Shown in pieces: positions 8,970 through 17,466 of a stretch of DNA of 64,000 nucleotides. The stretch comes from Lysinibacillus fusiformis (lineage in GTDB: Bacteria > Bacillota > Bacilli > Bacillales_A > Planococcaceae): NCBI RefSeq assembly GCF_016925635.1, contig NZ_CP070490.1:3664001-3728000 (forward strand). The letters are read 5' to 3'. The stretch's first letter is position 1. Each line of letters opens with the position of its first letter. A program made the translations under genes and the position numbers. The notes beneath the pieces were generated by a model. It made no database searches. It was given only the letters and a program-made list of their open reading frames with translations, and was not told the origin of the DNA.

Positions 8970-9056
8970 TGAACATCTGTTCATTAAAATCATATAATAA
9001 AGTTGAAAGCGATTTCAATATGCAAAAAAACGGGAAGTGTTGAGTATTCAACACTT
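8970..9056. promoter_or_regulatory. Three palindromes between divergent SDR and TetR genes
   Basis: TGAACATCTGTTCA (8970-8983) has 6-bp arms, TTGAAAGCGATTTCAA (9003-9018) has 6-bp arms, and a third at 9035-9056 has 9-bp arms AAGTGTTGA and TCAACACTT. The first lies in the SDR 5' region just after an AT-rich -10-like stretch on the minus strand. One or more are probably operators for the adjacent TetR protein; which one is not shown by sequence. Confidence 0.55.
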
Positions 9057-9089
9057 TTGGACAAACTGTTTAATAAGGAGCTGAAAAAA

Positions 9090-9671
9090 TTGCGTACAAC
9101 GGATTTACGAATTATTAAAACGAAGCAAGCTCTCCACGATGCCTTATTGACCTTGCTGAGCCAAAAACCTTTGGAGCAAATATCCATTGCAGAAATTTGT
9201 AGAGAAGCAAAGGTCAATCGGGGCACGTTCTATTTACACTACGAACAAAAAGAGGGGCTCTTTGAAGAATACTTTCAGGAGATTATGGAGGATTTATATC
9301 AATCCTATGAAGAACCCTATCGTGCCGTCACCACCCTGGACACCAATCAATTAGATCCCAATACAATCCGTATTTTTCATCATATTGAACGCTTTAAAAT
9401 GTTTTACCGGATCGTCTTTTCTAAAAATGTTCCGCTGACCTACTATTACATGCTCTTTGATGGCATTTATTCCTTGCTAAAACGAGATATTACCACACAT
9501 CGCATGCATCAAATGGAGGATCATATTTCGATTGACTATTATAGCGCCTATCAAGCAAACGCCATCATCGGTCTCATCATCCAATGGTATCGCGGCGATT
9601 TCAGCGATAGTGTGACCATGTTAAATCAGCAGCTAGCAGCTATTTTGAAGAATGTGAGAAGTGGGGGATAG
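9090..9671 (+). CDS. TetR/AcrR-family regulator
   Basis: A 193-residue regulator. The N-terminal HTH contains IAEICREAKVNRGTFYLHY at about residues 32-50, and the rest is a ligand/dimer domain like that of YcgE/DhaS-type TetR proteins (TetR_C_7-like). The TTG at 9090 is chosen because AAGGAG lies nine bases upstream; the longer frame from 9003 would translate two palindromes. The gene is divergent from the SDR gene. Its TAG stop lies inside the first GGATAG unit of the tandem array, so the array begins exactly at the 3' end of this gene. Confidence 0.88.
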   Translation: MRTTDLRIIKTKQALHDALLTLLSQKPLEQISIAEICREAKVNRGTFYLHYEQKEGLFEEYFQEIMEDLYQSYEEPYRAVTTLDTNQLDPNTIRIFHHIERFKMFYRIVFSKNVPLTYYYMLFDGIYSLLKRDITTHRMHQMEDHISIDYYSAYQANAIIGLIIQWYRGDFSDSVTMLNQQLAAILKNVRSGG

Positions 9672-9966
9672 CACGCTTGAAGTGAAGGATAGAGTGAGAA
9701 TCGGTGGATAGAACGCTCGATTTGAAGGATAGAACAGGAAAAGTAGTGGATAGCACGCTTGAAGTGAAGGATAGAGTAAGAAGTAGTGGATAGAACGCTC
9801 AAATTGAAGGATAGAACAGGAAAAGTAGAGGATAGCCCGCTTGAAGTGAAGGATAGAGTAAGAAGTAGTGGATAGAACGCCAGAATTGAAGGATAGAACA
9901 GAGAAAGTAGCGGATAGCCCGCGCAAATTGAAGGATAAAACAGAAAAAGTAGCGGATAACCCATCC
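9666..9966. repeat. GGATAG tandem array 1 (21-bp units, 82-bp cycle)
   Basis: About 15 units begin GGATAG or GGATAA. Most are 21 bp and every fourth is 19 bp, giving an 82-bp cycle (21+19+21+21) repeated about three times. Typical units are GGATAGCACGCTTGAAGTGA(A), GGATAGAACGCTCAAATTGA(A) and GGATAGAGTAAGAAGTAGT. The array fills the whole space between the TetR stop and the terminator at 9967, between convergent genes. The long minus-strand frames across it exist because the main unit is a multiple of three. Confidence 0.95.
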
Positions 9967-10006
9967 AAAGAGAAGGTCTACATCAACTTGTAGACCTTCT
10001 CTTTTC
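9967..10006. terminator. Bidirectional terminator between array 1 and the permease gene
   Basis: AAAGAGAAGGTCTACA pairs with TGTAGACCTTCTCTTT around a six-base loop, with A and T runs outside. It ends the minus-strand permease gene and can stop plus-strand readthrough leaving the array. Confidence 0.9.
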
Positions 10007-10013
10007 TATCAAA

Positions 10014-11186
10014 TTATCGAACGGGGGCAGGCTTGAATGTGACGATCAACGTAGCAATGGCTAGTGTTACGAAGATGATGATGCCTAAGGAGCTACTGTT
10101 TTGCAGGAGATTATCGGTACTACCACCAAAGATGATGGTGTAGTAGCCGTCTGCTCCATAAGTAGCTGGTAGCATAGCAGCGACCTGCTTGTATCCTTCA
10201 GATAGCATGGTTTTTGGTACAAGGACGCCTGATGTTACTAATTGGAGTGAGAGGGCACAAATATTAAATACCATCCCTAAATTCCCAAAGGCGATGACAA
10301 ATACTTGGGCCAAGCTAAGGAAAGCGAGATACATCACAGCTTGAAAGAAATATATCGACAGCAGGCTTTCCTGGCTAGCAATATCAAAAAGGTGCATCAG
10401 CCCAATTGTTAGCAATGGCAATGTAAAGGCTACGCCCACATTGAGTAGCTGTCGTGCGAGGAATAATTGCCATTTTGATAGGCTTTCTTGAACGAGCTGT
10501 GCTGCTTGCTGGTGTTGCATAATCATGACCATCGCGCCCACAAAGGAGGAGATGATGACCATAAGTGGCACAAAGTTTGCGGCAAATCCTTTCACATCAT
10601 TGGTTTTAACAATGGTTCCGTCGACGGCATGGGCTTTGACATTCATTACAGTCGTTTTGACAGAAGTGGTAATTTGTTGGGCAGTTTGTTGCTCGAAGGG
10701 AAGCTGAGCAAATTGTTGAGCAAAGGCCTCAACTGCTTGATTTTGTTGCATTGGATAAAGGGTTTGATTGATCTCTTCTGTTAATTGCTTTGCTACGCCC
10801 TCCATCATATTTTTCGCTACACTTGCATTGGCTTGATTAATCGCATAAATAATTTCTGCCTCTTTCCCTGCTTGTATTTGATTTGTAAAATCAGTGGGAA
10901 TTTGCATAATCATATTAATTTGACGTTCGTTTAATGCACTCTCTGCTTCCTTCATTGATGAATAGTCCTCCATTGAAAAGGGGATGGAGCCTTTGATGTT
11001 CTGTGCTACCTGTTGCCCCATTGCGGTATCTTCCACAACAAGGCCAATGCTTAACTGTTCCGCTCTTTCATTGACACCATCATAGGCAGTCATCCAAATC
11101 GTAAAGAAGATTAATTGAAAGGCAATGGTTGCAATAATGCCGATATAGGTTTCACGAACTCGCAATAATGCTTGTAAACCTGTCAT
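10014..11186 (-). CDS. ABC-2-type / YhgE-Pip-like membrane permease
   Basis: A 390-residue membrane protein with one N-terminal segment (about 12-34), a large external domain rich in Gln and Ala (about 40-200), and five or so C-terminal segments from about 205. This layout is that of DUF3533/YhgE-like and ABC-2 permeases, often efflux proteins. No ATPase is encoded beside it. It follows a TetR gene by 56 bp, with a 16-bp perfect palindrome just before its ribosome site AGGAGG, so it is probably repressed by that TetR. The exported compound is unknown. Confidence 0.82.
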   Translation of the reverse strand: MTGLQALLRVRETYIGIIATIAFQLIFFTIWMTAYDGVNERAEQLSIGLVVEDTAMGQQVAQNIKGSIPFSMEDYSSMKEAESALNERQINMIMQIPTDFTNQIQAGKEAEIIYAINQANASVAKNMMEGVAKQLTEEINQTLYPMQQNQAVEAFAQQFAQLPFEQQTAQQITTSVKTTVMNVKAHAVDGTIVKTNDVKGFAANFVPLMVIISSFVGAMVMIMQHQQAAQLVQESLSKWQLFLARQLLNVGVAFTLPLLTIGLMHLFDIASQESLLSIYFFQAVMYLAFLSLAQVFVIAFGNLGMVFNICALSLQLVTSGVLVPKTMLSEGYKQVAAMLPATYGADGYYTIIFGGSTDNLLQNSSSLGIIIFVTLAIATLIVTFKPAPVR

Positions 11187-11204
11187 ATTTTATTCCTCCT
11201 AATT

Positions 11205-11220
11205 AAGTAAGTACTTACTT
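11205..11220. promoter_or_regulatory. TetR operator upstream of the permease gene
   Basis: AAGTAAGTACTTACTT is a perfect 16-bp palindrome about 20 bp before the permease start. Its half-site recurs in the palindrome upstream of the tetR gene at 11842-11860, which supports one regulator binding both. Confidence 0.75.
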
Positions 11221-11242
11221 GCATTGATTAGAAAAATTTTTT

Positions 11243-11824
11243 CTAGGAAACGAGTCCCCTAGAAAAAATAGCAACACTAGTTTGCAAAAGTTCTTCAGTT
11301 GGTAGGTCAGACACGATTGTTCCAAGTTGAGCACGTGACATAAAATGACCAAAGTTCAAAGCAATTAGCGATAACGCTGCTGCTTCAAAATCAACTTCTC
11401 TTATTTTTCCTTGCTGATGCATCTCTTGAAAGTAGTGAATGAGCTCCTTTTTGATGAGGAGTGGGAGATTGGCGATTTCCTCACTAATTTCAGGAAACTG
11501 AATGGATTCCTTAAAGCCAATCATGACAAAATCTTTAATCGACATTAAAAAATGAAAATGCTTCAATGAGAAATTTAATAAATCCTTTTCTAATTCCCAC
11601 GTTACATTTTGATTGATCTCCTGCTGTAGAAGAGGATAATAAGAAAATTGCTCAATGATGGCTTTTAATAAACCGCGTTTGTTGCCAAAATGACGGAAAA
11701 GAGTGACCTCATTGACACCTGCTAATTCTGCAATGGTTTTGGTAGTTGCAGCTGTATAGCCTTTTTCACTAATCAATTGTAGAGCAGCTTCGATAATTCG
11801 TTGTGCAGTTCCTTTCGTTGTCAA
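11243..11824 (-). CDS. TetR/AcrR-family regulator of the adjacent permease
   Basis: A 193-residue regulator with HTH at about residues 24-48 (ELAGVNEVTLFRHFGNKRGL) and a variable ligand domain. The TTG at 11824 is used because GGAAGG lies seven bases upstream; the in-frame ATG at 11842 overlaps the operator palindrome and has no site. Matching palindromes precede this gene and the permease gene, so it probably represses itself and the exporter. Ligand unknown. Confidence 0.88.
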   Translation of the reverse strand: MTTKGTAQRIIEAALQLISEKGYTAATTKTIAELAGVNEVTLFRHFGNKRGLLKAIIEQFSYYPLLQQEINQNVTWELEKDLLNFSLKHFHFLMSIKDFVMIGFKESIQFPEISEEIANLPLLIKKELIHYFQEMHQQGKIREVDFEAAALSLIALNFGHFMSRAQLGTIVSDLPTEELLQTSVAIFSRGLVS

Positions 11825-11841
11825 AAATATACTTCCTTCCA

Positions 11842-11860
11842 TGCAAGTAATTACTTACAT
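11842..11860. promoter_or_regulatory. TetR autoregulatory operator
   Basis: TGCAAGTAATTACTTACAT contains AAGTAATTACTT (11845-11856), a palindrome sharing its AAGTAA/TTACTT halves with 11205-11220. It lies about 20 bp before the TTG start of the tetR gene. Confidence 0.7.
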
Positions 11861-11902
11861 CTTAGCATAGTGTACGATGAACTGCAACATCACAAATGAG
11901 CG

Positions 11903-11970
11903 TTGACAATTATATCGACTGCTGATATATTTTAAATGTATCGACTGACGATATATTGATAGGCGATATA
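11903..11970 (+). promoter_or_regulatory. Promoter and three PadR-type operators
   Basis: TTGACA (11903-11908), a 17-bp spacer and TATATT (11926-11931) form a good sigma-A promoter. Three related sites follow: TATATCGACTGCTGATATA (11911-11929, overlapping spacer and -10), TATCGACTGACGATA (11939-11953) and TATTGATAGGCGATATA (about 11954-11970). All share TATCG/CGATA-like halves. They probably bind the PadR protein encoded next, as autorepression. Confidence 0.75.
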
Positions 11971-11983
11971 GAGGAGGATTTGA

Positions 11984-12298
11984 ATGACACAGGAGCATCC
12001 GCCATTAACAGAAGGCGTTTATTATATTTTATTAGCATTATATGAGGCGAGGCATGGCTATGGCATTATGCAATTGGTGGAGGAAATGAGCAATGGGCGA
12101 GTGCGTTTAGGGGCAGGTACCATATATGGCGCAATTAAAACATTGTTGGAACGAGGCTGGATAGAGGCACTCGATGAGGATGGCAGAAAGAAAGAATATA
12201 TGATTACCGAAACTGGAAAAACAATGGTTGAATATGAAATTTTGAGATTAAGGGAACTTTTTGACAATGGTATCCGTATAACGAGAGGAGTTGAATAA
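11984..12298 (+). CDS. PadR-family transcriptional regulator
   Basis: A 104-residue winged-helix regulator of the short PadR-s2 type: GVYYILLALYEARHGYGIMQ at the start, then LGAGTIYGAIKTLLERGWIE and a C-terminal dimer helix. The GAGGAGG site precedes the ATG. It heads a likely operon with two DUF2812 genes and an ABC exporter, a typical PadR setting in which the regulator senses a toxic compound. Three palindromes in its promoter suggest autoregulation. The stop overlaps the ribosome-site region of the next gene. Confidence 0.93.
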   Translation: MTQEHPPLTEGVYYILLALYEARHGYGIMQLVEEMSNGRVRLGAGTIYGAIKTLLERGWIEALDEDGRKKEYMITETGKTMVEYEILRLRELFDNGIRITRGVE

Positions 12299-12299
12299 T

Positions 12300-12836
12300 A
12301 TGCATAAATATCGATTGATGATTAATCCCTATGCAATAGAGAAGTGGGTCAATGACATGGGTTGTCAGGGCTGGCATTTGAAAAAATTCACATGGATTCG
12401 CTTTACGTTTGAACGTGGAGAACCAAATAGCTATATTTATCGCCATGATGAATTAGAGCGGTTCGGTACGCACTATGAAGCGGATTATCTCGAATTTCTC
12501 AAATCCTCTGGCATTGAGCAAGTAGATCGCTCTGGCAATTTTGTGTTTTTTAGAAAAGCAGCACAGGAAGGTCCATTTGAGCTGTATACAGATAAAAAAA
12601 CGAAGATTGGTAACCTATCAAAAAAGATGATGATCCTGCTTTCTCTTATTCTTCTTAATTTGTTCTTTGGTCTCATCGGTTTAATTGGTGATTTTTCGGA
12701 GCAAACAACAGACTGGGTAGGATTTGCGTTAAATACGCTGAATCTTGTGGTTGTTGTATTATTCGCCCTCCCATTCTATAAGCTTATGCGTATACGTAAT
12801 CGATTAAAGAGAGAATTAAATGTATTTTCGGATTAA
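12300..12836 (+). CDS. DUF2812 protein, copy 1
   Basis: A 178-residue protein of unknown function. DUF2812 covers about residues 1-105 (WVNDMGCQGWHLKKFTWIRF, then YIYRHDEL and GPFELYTD). Two hydrophobic segments follow at about 105-130 and 140-165, so it is membrane-anchored. The ATG at 12300 sits nine bases after GAGGAG. DUF2812 proteins commonly follow PadR genes, as here. A paralogue is encoded immediately downstream. Confidence 0.88.
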   Translation: MHKYRLMINPYAIEKWVNDMGCQGWHLKKFTWIRFTFERGEPNSYIYRHDELERFGTHYEADYLEFLKSSGIEQVDRSGNFVFFRKAAQEGPFELYTDKKTKIGNLSKKMMILLSLILLNLFFGLIGLIGDFSEQTTDWVGFALNTLNLVVVVLFALPFYKLMRIRNRLKRELNVFSD

Positions 12837-12911
12837 CGAAGCGTCTATTATTTTCCGGGAAATCAGAAAATAATGAAAAAGGAAGCGTACTTTATAGTTG
12901 GGGTGATGCAA

Positions 12912-13442
12912 ATGAAAAAAAGAGTGTATCGTTTTTTTATGGATTTCGAAAAGGAAGAACGATGGGTCAATGACATGGCAGATCGGGGGTGGAATCTGAA
13001 AAAAACAGTCGTAGGTTACTTTGTTTTTGAACAAGGCACACCAGGACAATATATTTATCGGAATGAATTTGTTAATAGAAAATCGAAGGATTATTTTGAG
13101 TTTCTAGACGCTATGAATATCGAATGTGTGTCCAAGTTCGGTGGATGGGCCTATTATCGAAAACCAAAATCAGAGGGACCTTTTGAGATATTTACGGATG
13201 CTTCCTCGAAAATTAACTATATTAAATCAATGAATCGCATTTTTATCACAGTGTTACTGTTAAATTTAATCATGGGTATTTATAATCTATCGCTAGGTTT
13301 ACGAGAATCTGCTGTAGGACCTATAAACACGAGTGTAGGGTGTATGAATTTGATCGTAGCCTTACTGCTATTCATTCCTATAGTAAAAAATGAAAATCGT
13401 AAAAAAGGCTTGAAACAAGACTTACATATATTTGAAGGATAA
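12912..13442 (+). CDS. DUF2812 protein, copy 2
   Basis: A 176-residue paralogue of the preceding gene with the same layout: WVNDMADRGWNLKKTVVGYF, QYIYRNEF and GPFEIFTD in the soluble part, then two membrane segments. The ATG at 12912 (or 12906) is preferred because GGGGTGAT lies just before it; the longer frame from 12873 has no good site. Its end reaches to within 14 bp of the ABC ATPase start, so the genes are in one transcript. Role unknown; possibly an accessory to the exporter. Confidence 0.85.
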   Translation: MKKRVYRFFMDFEKEERWVNDMADRGWNLKKTVVGYFVFEQGTPGQYIYRNEFVNRKSKDYFEFLDAMNIECVSKFGGWAYYRKPKSEGPFEIFTDASSKINYIKSMNRIFITVLLLNLIMGIYNLSLGLRESAVGPINTSVGCMNLIVALLLFIPIVKNENRKKGLKQDLHIFEG

Positions 13443-13455
13443 GGAGGATGACAAC

Positions 13456-14361
13456 ATGACGTTACAGTTACAGCATGTTACAAAGAAGTACAAGGATTTT
13501 ACAGCTGTGGATGATTTAAATTTTACCATTGAAAAGGGTGAAATTTTTGGTCTAATTGGTCAAAACGGTGCAGGGAAAACGACGACATTCCGAATGATTT
13601 TAGATTTACAGGAAACAACGGCGGGGACGATTACTTGGGATGGCCAGCCAGTCAATGCCATTAACCGAGATGTCCTTGGTTATTTACCTGAGGAGCGTGG
13701 TATTTTCCCGACGATGAAGGTGGAGGAGCAGCTTTACTTTTTTGGCGAGCTACGTGGCATGAAACGGGCAGAGCTGAAAAAGGAAATTGATTTTTGGATT
13801 CAACGATTTGAATTAGAAGAAAAACGTAAGGATAAGGCAGAAACACTGTCAAAGGGGAATCAGCAAAAGGTACAGCTGATTGCAAGCTTCATCCATAAAC
13901 CAGCGTTTTTAATTTTAGATGAACCATTCAGTGGGCTAGATCCAGTCAATAAAGATTTACTAAAGGATGCGATTCTACTATTGAAAAAGCAGGGCACAAC
14001 CATTTTGTTCTCCAGTCACCAAATGGACAATGTCGAGGAGCTTTGTGATCATTTGTGCTTATTAAAACGAGGTATTTCTTTATTTTCTGGAAGCTTACTA
14101 GATTTAAAGAAACAATATGGTAAAACAAAACTTGCTGTTCGTACGGATTGGTCAACGACACAGTTATTGGCACTAGAGGGTGTTAAGGATGTGCGCGTAG
14201 AGAAGGAGCAAACGGTGCTTACATTAGCAGACGAAAGCTTTGCCCAAAGTATTTTTGAGCAACTGTCCAATGGGAAGTATATTGAAAAATTCAGCTTAGA
14301 TTATTTATCGTTAGATGAAATCTTTAAAGATAAGGTAGGTGGCCATGTTGTCGAAGTTTAG
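13456..14361 (+). CDS. ABC exporter ATP-binding protein, NatA/YhaQ-like
   Basis: A 301-residue ATPase that powers the permease encoded next. Walker A is GQNGAGKTT at about residue 37-45, the signature is TLSKGNQQKVQ, Walker B is FLILDEPFSGLDP and the switch His is in SSHQMDNVEEL. The C-terminal ~80 residues form a DUF4162-like domain, as in YhaQ and NatA. The ATG at 13456 follows AAGGAGG. The gene overlaps the permease start by 17 bp. Substrate unknown; relatives export Na+ or drugs. Confidence 0.93.
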   Translation: MTLQLQHVTKKYKDFTAVDDLNFTIEKGEIFGLIGQNGAGKTTTFRMILDLQETTAGTITWDGQPVNAINRDVLGYLPEERGIFPTMKVEEQLYFFGELRGMKRAELKKEIDFWIQRFELEEKRKDKAETLSKGNQQKVQLIASFIHKPAFLILDEPFSGLDPVNKDLLKDAILLLKKQGTTILFSSHQMDNVEELCDHLCLLKRGISLFSGSLLDLKKQYGKTKLAVRTDWSTTQLLALEGVKDVRVEKEQTVLTLADESFAQSIFEQLSNGKYIEKFSLDYLSLDEIFKDKVGGHVVEV

Positions 14362-15589
14362 TTTATTAATGAAGCAATTATACAAAGCTAAAATTAAATC
14401 AAAATCCTTTATTTTAATGACATGTTTATATGTCCTTGTCATGTCTGTGGCTGTCTTCTGGTCAGAAATTAAGGAGCTATTCACAGGCGATGATGAAGCA
14501 CAGCAAATCGCGATTATCAATGAAACCTCTGCCGATTTAAGTGGTATTTTTGTCTCGAATGGAGACATGGCCTTTATTCAGGATGAACAAGATGTTTCGG
14601 CCCTCGAAAAAAGAGTGAAGGACGGCAAGCTCGATGCTATTGTGACGATTAACGATCAAAATGGTCAGTTACATGCGGAAATTGCTACGTTCACACCACT
14701 AAAATTGAATGATCAATCTACATTATCATCCTTATTACAGTATGCAGGTCAGCATTATGCTGTACAGCAACTATCGTTATCGCCTGAGCAAGCAGCACAA
14801 ATCATGGCGGCTCAAACAACGATTTCAACGAAAAACTTAAATGAGGAATCAGCAGGTGGAAAAAGTGAGGAAGAAAAGCAATCAGGGCTAGTGGTTTCCT
14901 ATGCGGTTGGGATTTTAATCTATTTCTTTATTTCTACATTCCTATCGATGATTACAACTGAAATTGCCTCTGAAAAAGGCTCACGAGCAATGGAAATGCT
15001 TTTAGTAAGTGTCAAACCAGCGACACATTTTAAAGCAAAAATTGCAGGCGTTTTATTGCTCGCTTTAACACAGATGGGCATTATTGCAGTAGTGTTCCTT
15101 ATCTATGCGAAGTTTATCAAAGGCGGAATGGTTTGGGATGCGGCGGCTAGTATTGTCAAGGAATTGTCTGTTGGCTATGTCATCTATGCCATCGTATTCC
15201 TACTGTTAACGGTTATCTTGTATCTCATCATTGGCGCATTATTTGGCTCTTTAGTATCGAAAGTAGAGGAAGCGGGTCAAGTATTAATGCCTGCTATGAT
15301 TATTACAATGATCGGCTTCTATGTTATGCTGACAGGTATGGGTAATCCAGATACAATTATCATTAAAATCTTCTCTTATATCCCACTAACTTCTGGTATG
15401 ATCATGCCAATGCGTATTGGCGCTACAGATATTGGTGGCATTGTCCCATTACTTTCATTAGGAATTTTAGTCGCAACGATTATCGTCGTATACCTATTTA
15501 GTTTATCGTTCTATAAACGTAGTGTATTGACATATAGCTCTGGCGGCGTCATTCAAAAAATTAAAACGGTATTAAAGGTAACAACATAA
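14345..15589 (+). CDS. ABC exporter permease, NatB/YhaP-like
   Basis: A 414-residue ABC-2 permease: one N-terminal segment (about 20-40), an external domain (about 45-175), then five or six membrane segments. AVGILIYFFISTFLSMITTE and ASEKGSRAMEMLLVSVKP match the NatB/YhaP group. The ATG at 14345 is preferred over the GTG at 14339. It overlaps the ATPase gene and ends at a strong terminator, closing the padR operon. Probably works as a homodimer with the ATPase. Confidence 0.92.
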   Translation: MLSKFSLLMKQLYKAKIKSKSFILMTCLYVLVMSVAVFWSEIKELFTGDDEAQQIAIINETSADLSGIFVSNGDMAFIQDEQDVSALEKRVKDGKLDAIVTINDQNGQLHAEIATFTPLKLNDQSTLSSLLQYAGQHYAVQQLSLSPEQAAQIMAAQTTISTKNLNEESAGGKSEEEKQSGLVVSYAVGILIYFFISTFLSMITTEIASEKGSRAMEMLLVSVKPATHFKAKIAGVLLLALTQMGIIAVVFLIYAKFIKGGMVWDAAASIVKELSVGYVIYAIVFLLLTVILYLIIGALFGSLVSKVEEAGQVLMPAMIITMIGFYVMLTGMGNPDTIIIKIFSYIPLTSGMIMPMRIGATDIGGIVPLLSLGILVATIIVVYLFSLSFYKRSVLTYSSGGVIQKIKTVLKVTT

Positions 15590-15596
15590 CACTAGG

Positions 15597-15630
15597 GCAG
15601 CTACATCATGATGTAGCTGCTTTTTTGGTC
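15597..15630 (+). terminator. Terminator of the padR operon
   Basis: GCAGCTACATCATGATGTAG is the core of a 12-bp self-complementary hairpin followed by six T residues. Confidence 0.9.
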
Positions 15631-15726
15631 ACAAGAAGCCATAGTTAGCAAACAATGTAAAGGAATTTACGGAATTAGTCGAATTTTGCATAGAAAGAAG
15701 CTATAATTTAACAAAGGGGTGAGACC

Positions 15727-15984
15727 ATGTTAGCTAAATCAGAGGTGGAAGCGCTCCTTGCCCTCCCACCAAATCAACGTTTAGCAACACCTGAGGAAAA
15801 AGCGCAGTTCTTTCAAAAACTTCAGCAGCTTTGTCCCATGAATAATGAAATAGAAGAAATTCTCCACCATCGTACTGAGATGGACATTTTTGTTGATAAT
15901 ACTCACCCTAACCAATACAGCGTGCAATATAAGCTTCACCAGAATGGCTATCGTATAGCAGACTCATATTTTTTCATACTATAG
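15727..15984 (+). CDS. Small hypothetical protein
   Basis: An 85-residue soluble protein, not recognised. It starts MLAKSEVEALLALPPNQRLA and ends YFFIL. AAAGGGGTGAGACC precedes the ATG, so it is probably translated. It lies alone between the padR operon terminator and the telA-family gene, with no terminator before the latter, so it may be cotranscribed with it. Confidence 0.65.
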   Translation: MLAKSEVEALLALPPNQRLATPEEKAQFFQKLQQLCPMNNEIEEILHHRTEMDIFVDNTHPNQYSVQYKLHQNGYRIADSYFFIL

Positions 15985-16051
15985 AAAATGAAACTTTTTT
16001 ACATGGTAATCGTAAGTATTTAGTAGAGATAAATTGCAGGGGGTAAAACGT

Positions 16052-17221
16052 ATGTCTGAATTCAACAATGATCTTTTAAAATCCAAGGACCCATTCGCTT
16101 CAGAAAATCCTTTATTACAGCCAAATCCACTTTTACAGCAGGCGCCTGAGCAAAAGCCGGTACTTGTATCTGAGCAGGAGCTATCACAAATCGCTCAAAA
16201 TCAGCTGATGCTAAAGCAAGATCCAGAGGTTCATACACTTGCACAAAAAATTGATGTCAAAGATCAAATTGCCATGCTAGAGCTTGGTAAAGAAACAGCA
16301 AGTGGCATTTCTACCTTTTCAGATAAAATGCTCGCAACGATGAAAGCTAGTAAGCTGGAAGAATCGAGTGTGCTATTAAATAACCTGAATAAAATTATGG
16401 ATAAATTCGATCCACAGGATTTTGCGGAAGAGAAAAAGGGCGGTTTCATCTCCAAGCTCTTTAACAAAGGAAAAGAGCAATTGGAAAGGTTCTTATCTAA
16501 GTATGACAGCATGAATAAAGAAGTGGATGTCATTTACCGTGAAATCCAAAAATACGAAGGGGAAATGAAGCGTAATACCATTGATCTGGAAAATCTGTAT
16601 GATCAAAACTTAAATTACTTCCAATCATTAAGTAAATTTGTTGCTGCGATTGAAGTAAAAACAGAAGAGGTTCGCGCATCATTACCTGCACTTGAGCAAA
16701 AAGCACAAACAGGTGATCAACTGGCAGCCATGGAATATGAAACAATGCTTCGCGCTGTGGAATTATTAGAGCAACGTCGCTATGATTTGGAAATGGCACA
16801 ACAAGTATCCTTCCAATCAGCACCACAAATTCGCTTAATGCAGCAAGGGAACAATCATTTGATTGCCAAGATTAATTCTGCCTTTGTCACAACGATTCCG
16901 ATCTTTAAGCAAGGGCTGATCCACGCAGTCACATTGAAGCGTCAAAAGCTGATTTCGGATTCTATGGTGGAACTGGACCGCCGTACGAACGAAATGCTTG
17001 TCCGTAATGCTGAAAATATTAGTAAGAACAGTGTGAATATCGCACGTCAAGCTGGTAGCCCAAGCATTAAAATCGAAACGATTGAAACAACGTGGCAAAC
17101 AATTATGGCTGGTATTCAAGAAACGAAGCAAATTCAAGCAGAAACAGCAAGAAACCGTGAAGAAGGTCGTAAACGTATTGAACGTTTGCAGTTGGAATAT
17201 GAAAAACTGAAAAAAATGTAA
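16052..17221 (+). CDS. TelA/KlaA toxic anion resistance family protein
   Basis: A 389-residue soluble protein of the TelA family (B. subtilis YceH group), linked to tellurite and to general envelope or antibiotic stress. It is mostly helical with long coiled-coil stretches; signature pieces are PQIRLMQQGNNHLIAKINS and TIPIFKQGLIHAVTLKRQK. The ATG at 16052 follows AGGGGGT. No TerD-type genes are nearby, unlike the B. subtilis yce cluster. Molecular activity unknown. Confidence 0.92.
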   Translation: MSEFNNDLLKSKDPFASENPLLQPNPLLQQAPEQKPVLVSEQELSQIAQNQLMLKQDPEVHTLAQKIDVKDQIAMLELGKETASGISTFSDKMLATMKASKLEESSVLLNNLNKIMDKFDPQDFAEEKKGGFISKLFNKGKEQLERFLSKYDSMNKEVDVIYREIQKYEGEMKRNTIDLENLYDQNLNYFQSLSKFVAAIEVKTEEVRASLPALEQKAQTGDQLAAMEYETMLRAVELLEQRRYDLEMAQQVSFQSAPQIRLMQQGNNHLIAKINSAFVTTIPIFKQGLIHAVTLKRQKLISDSMVELDRRTNEMLVRNAENISKNSVNIARQAGSPSIKIETIETTWQTIMAGIQETKQIQAETARNREEGRKRIERLQLEYEKLKKM

Positions 17222-17224
17222 GGC

Positions 17225-17263
17225 CCAAGCTTCTTGCAGCTATTGTTGCAAGAGGCTTTTTAT
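17225..17263 (+). terminator. Terminator after the telA-family gene
   Basis: CTTCTTGCA pairs with TTGCAAGAGG around GCTATTG, followed by CTTTTTAT, a few bases after the stop. Confidence 0.8.
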
Positions 17264-17336
17264 ATGGAATGTGTAGTCAGGTAGAGAGGCTCTTTCCAAG
17301 GGTTTGCCATAATATTCGCTAAGATGGAAATGTTCT

Positions 17337-17389
17337 TTGACAAAAAGCAAAATAGTGATTATGATAAAGTTAAATGAGAATGATTATCA
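17337..17389 (+). promoter_or_regulatory. Sigma-A promoter with overlapping Fur-type box
   Basis: TTGACA (17337-17342) and TATGAT (17360-17365) are 17 bp apart, close to consensus. TGAGAATGATTATCA (17375-17389) differs at one base from the 7-1-7 Fur consensus TGATAATNATTATCA and covers the expected start of transcription. Iron-dependent repression of the gene at 17467 is therefore likely, by inference. Confidence 0.75.
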
Positions 17390-17466
17390 AATGAAGAAGG
17401 AAGCGGAAAGATGCGAAACAAAGCAATTCGATATCATGTATTTTTTCGTGGAGGAGAGAAAAATAA

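Noticed and set aside
9626..9968. Minus-strand frames of about 110 codons across array 1
   Set aside because: They are by-products of the 21-bp period, with repetitive Leu/Ser/Tyr/Pro composition in two frames at once and no start signals.
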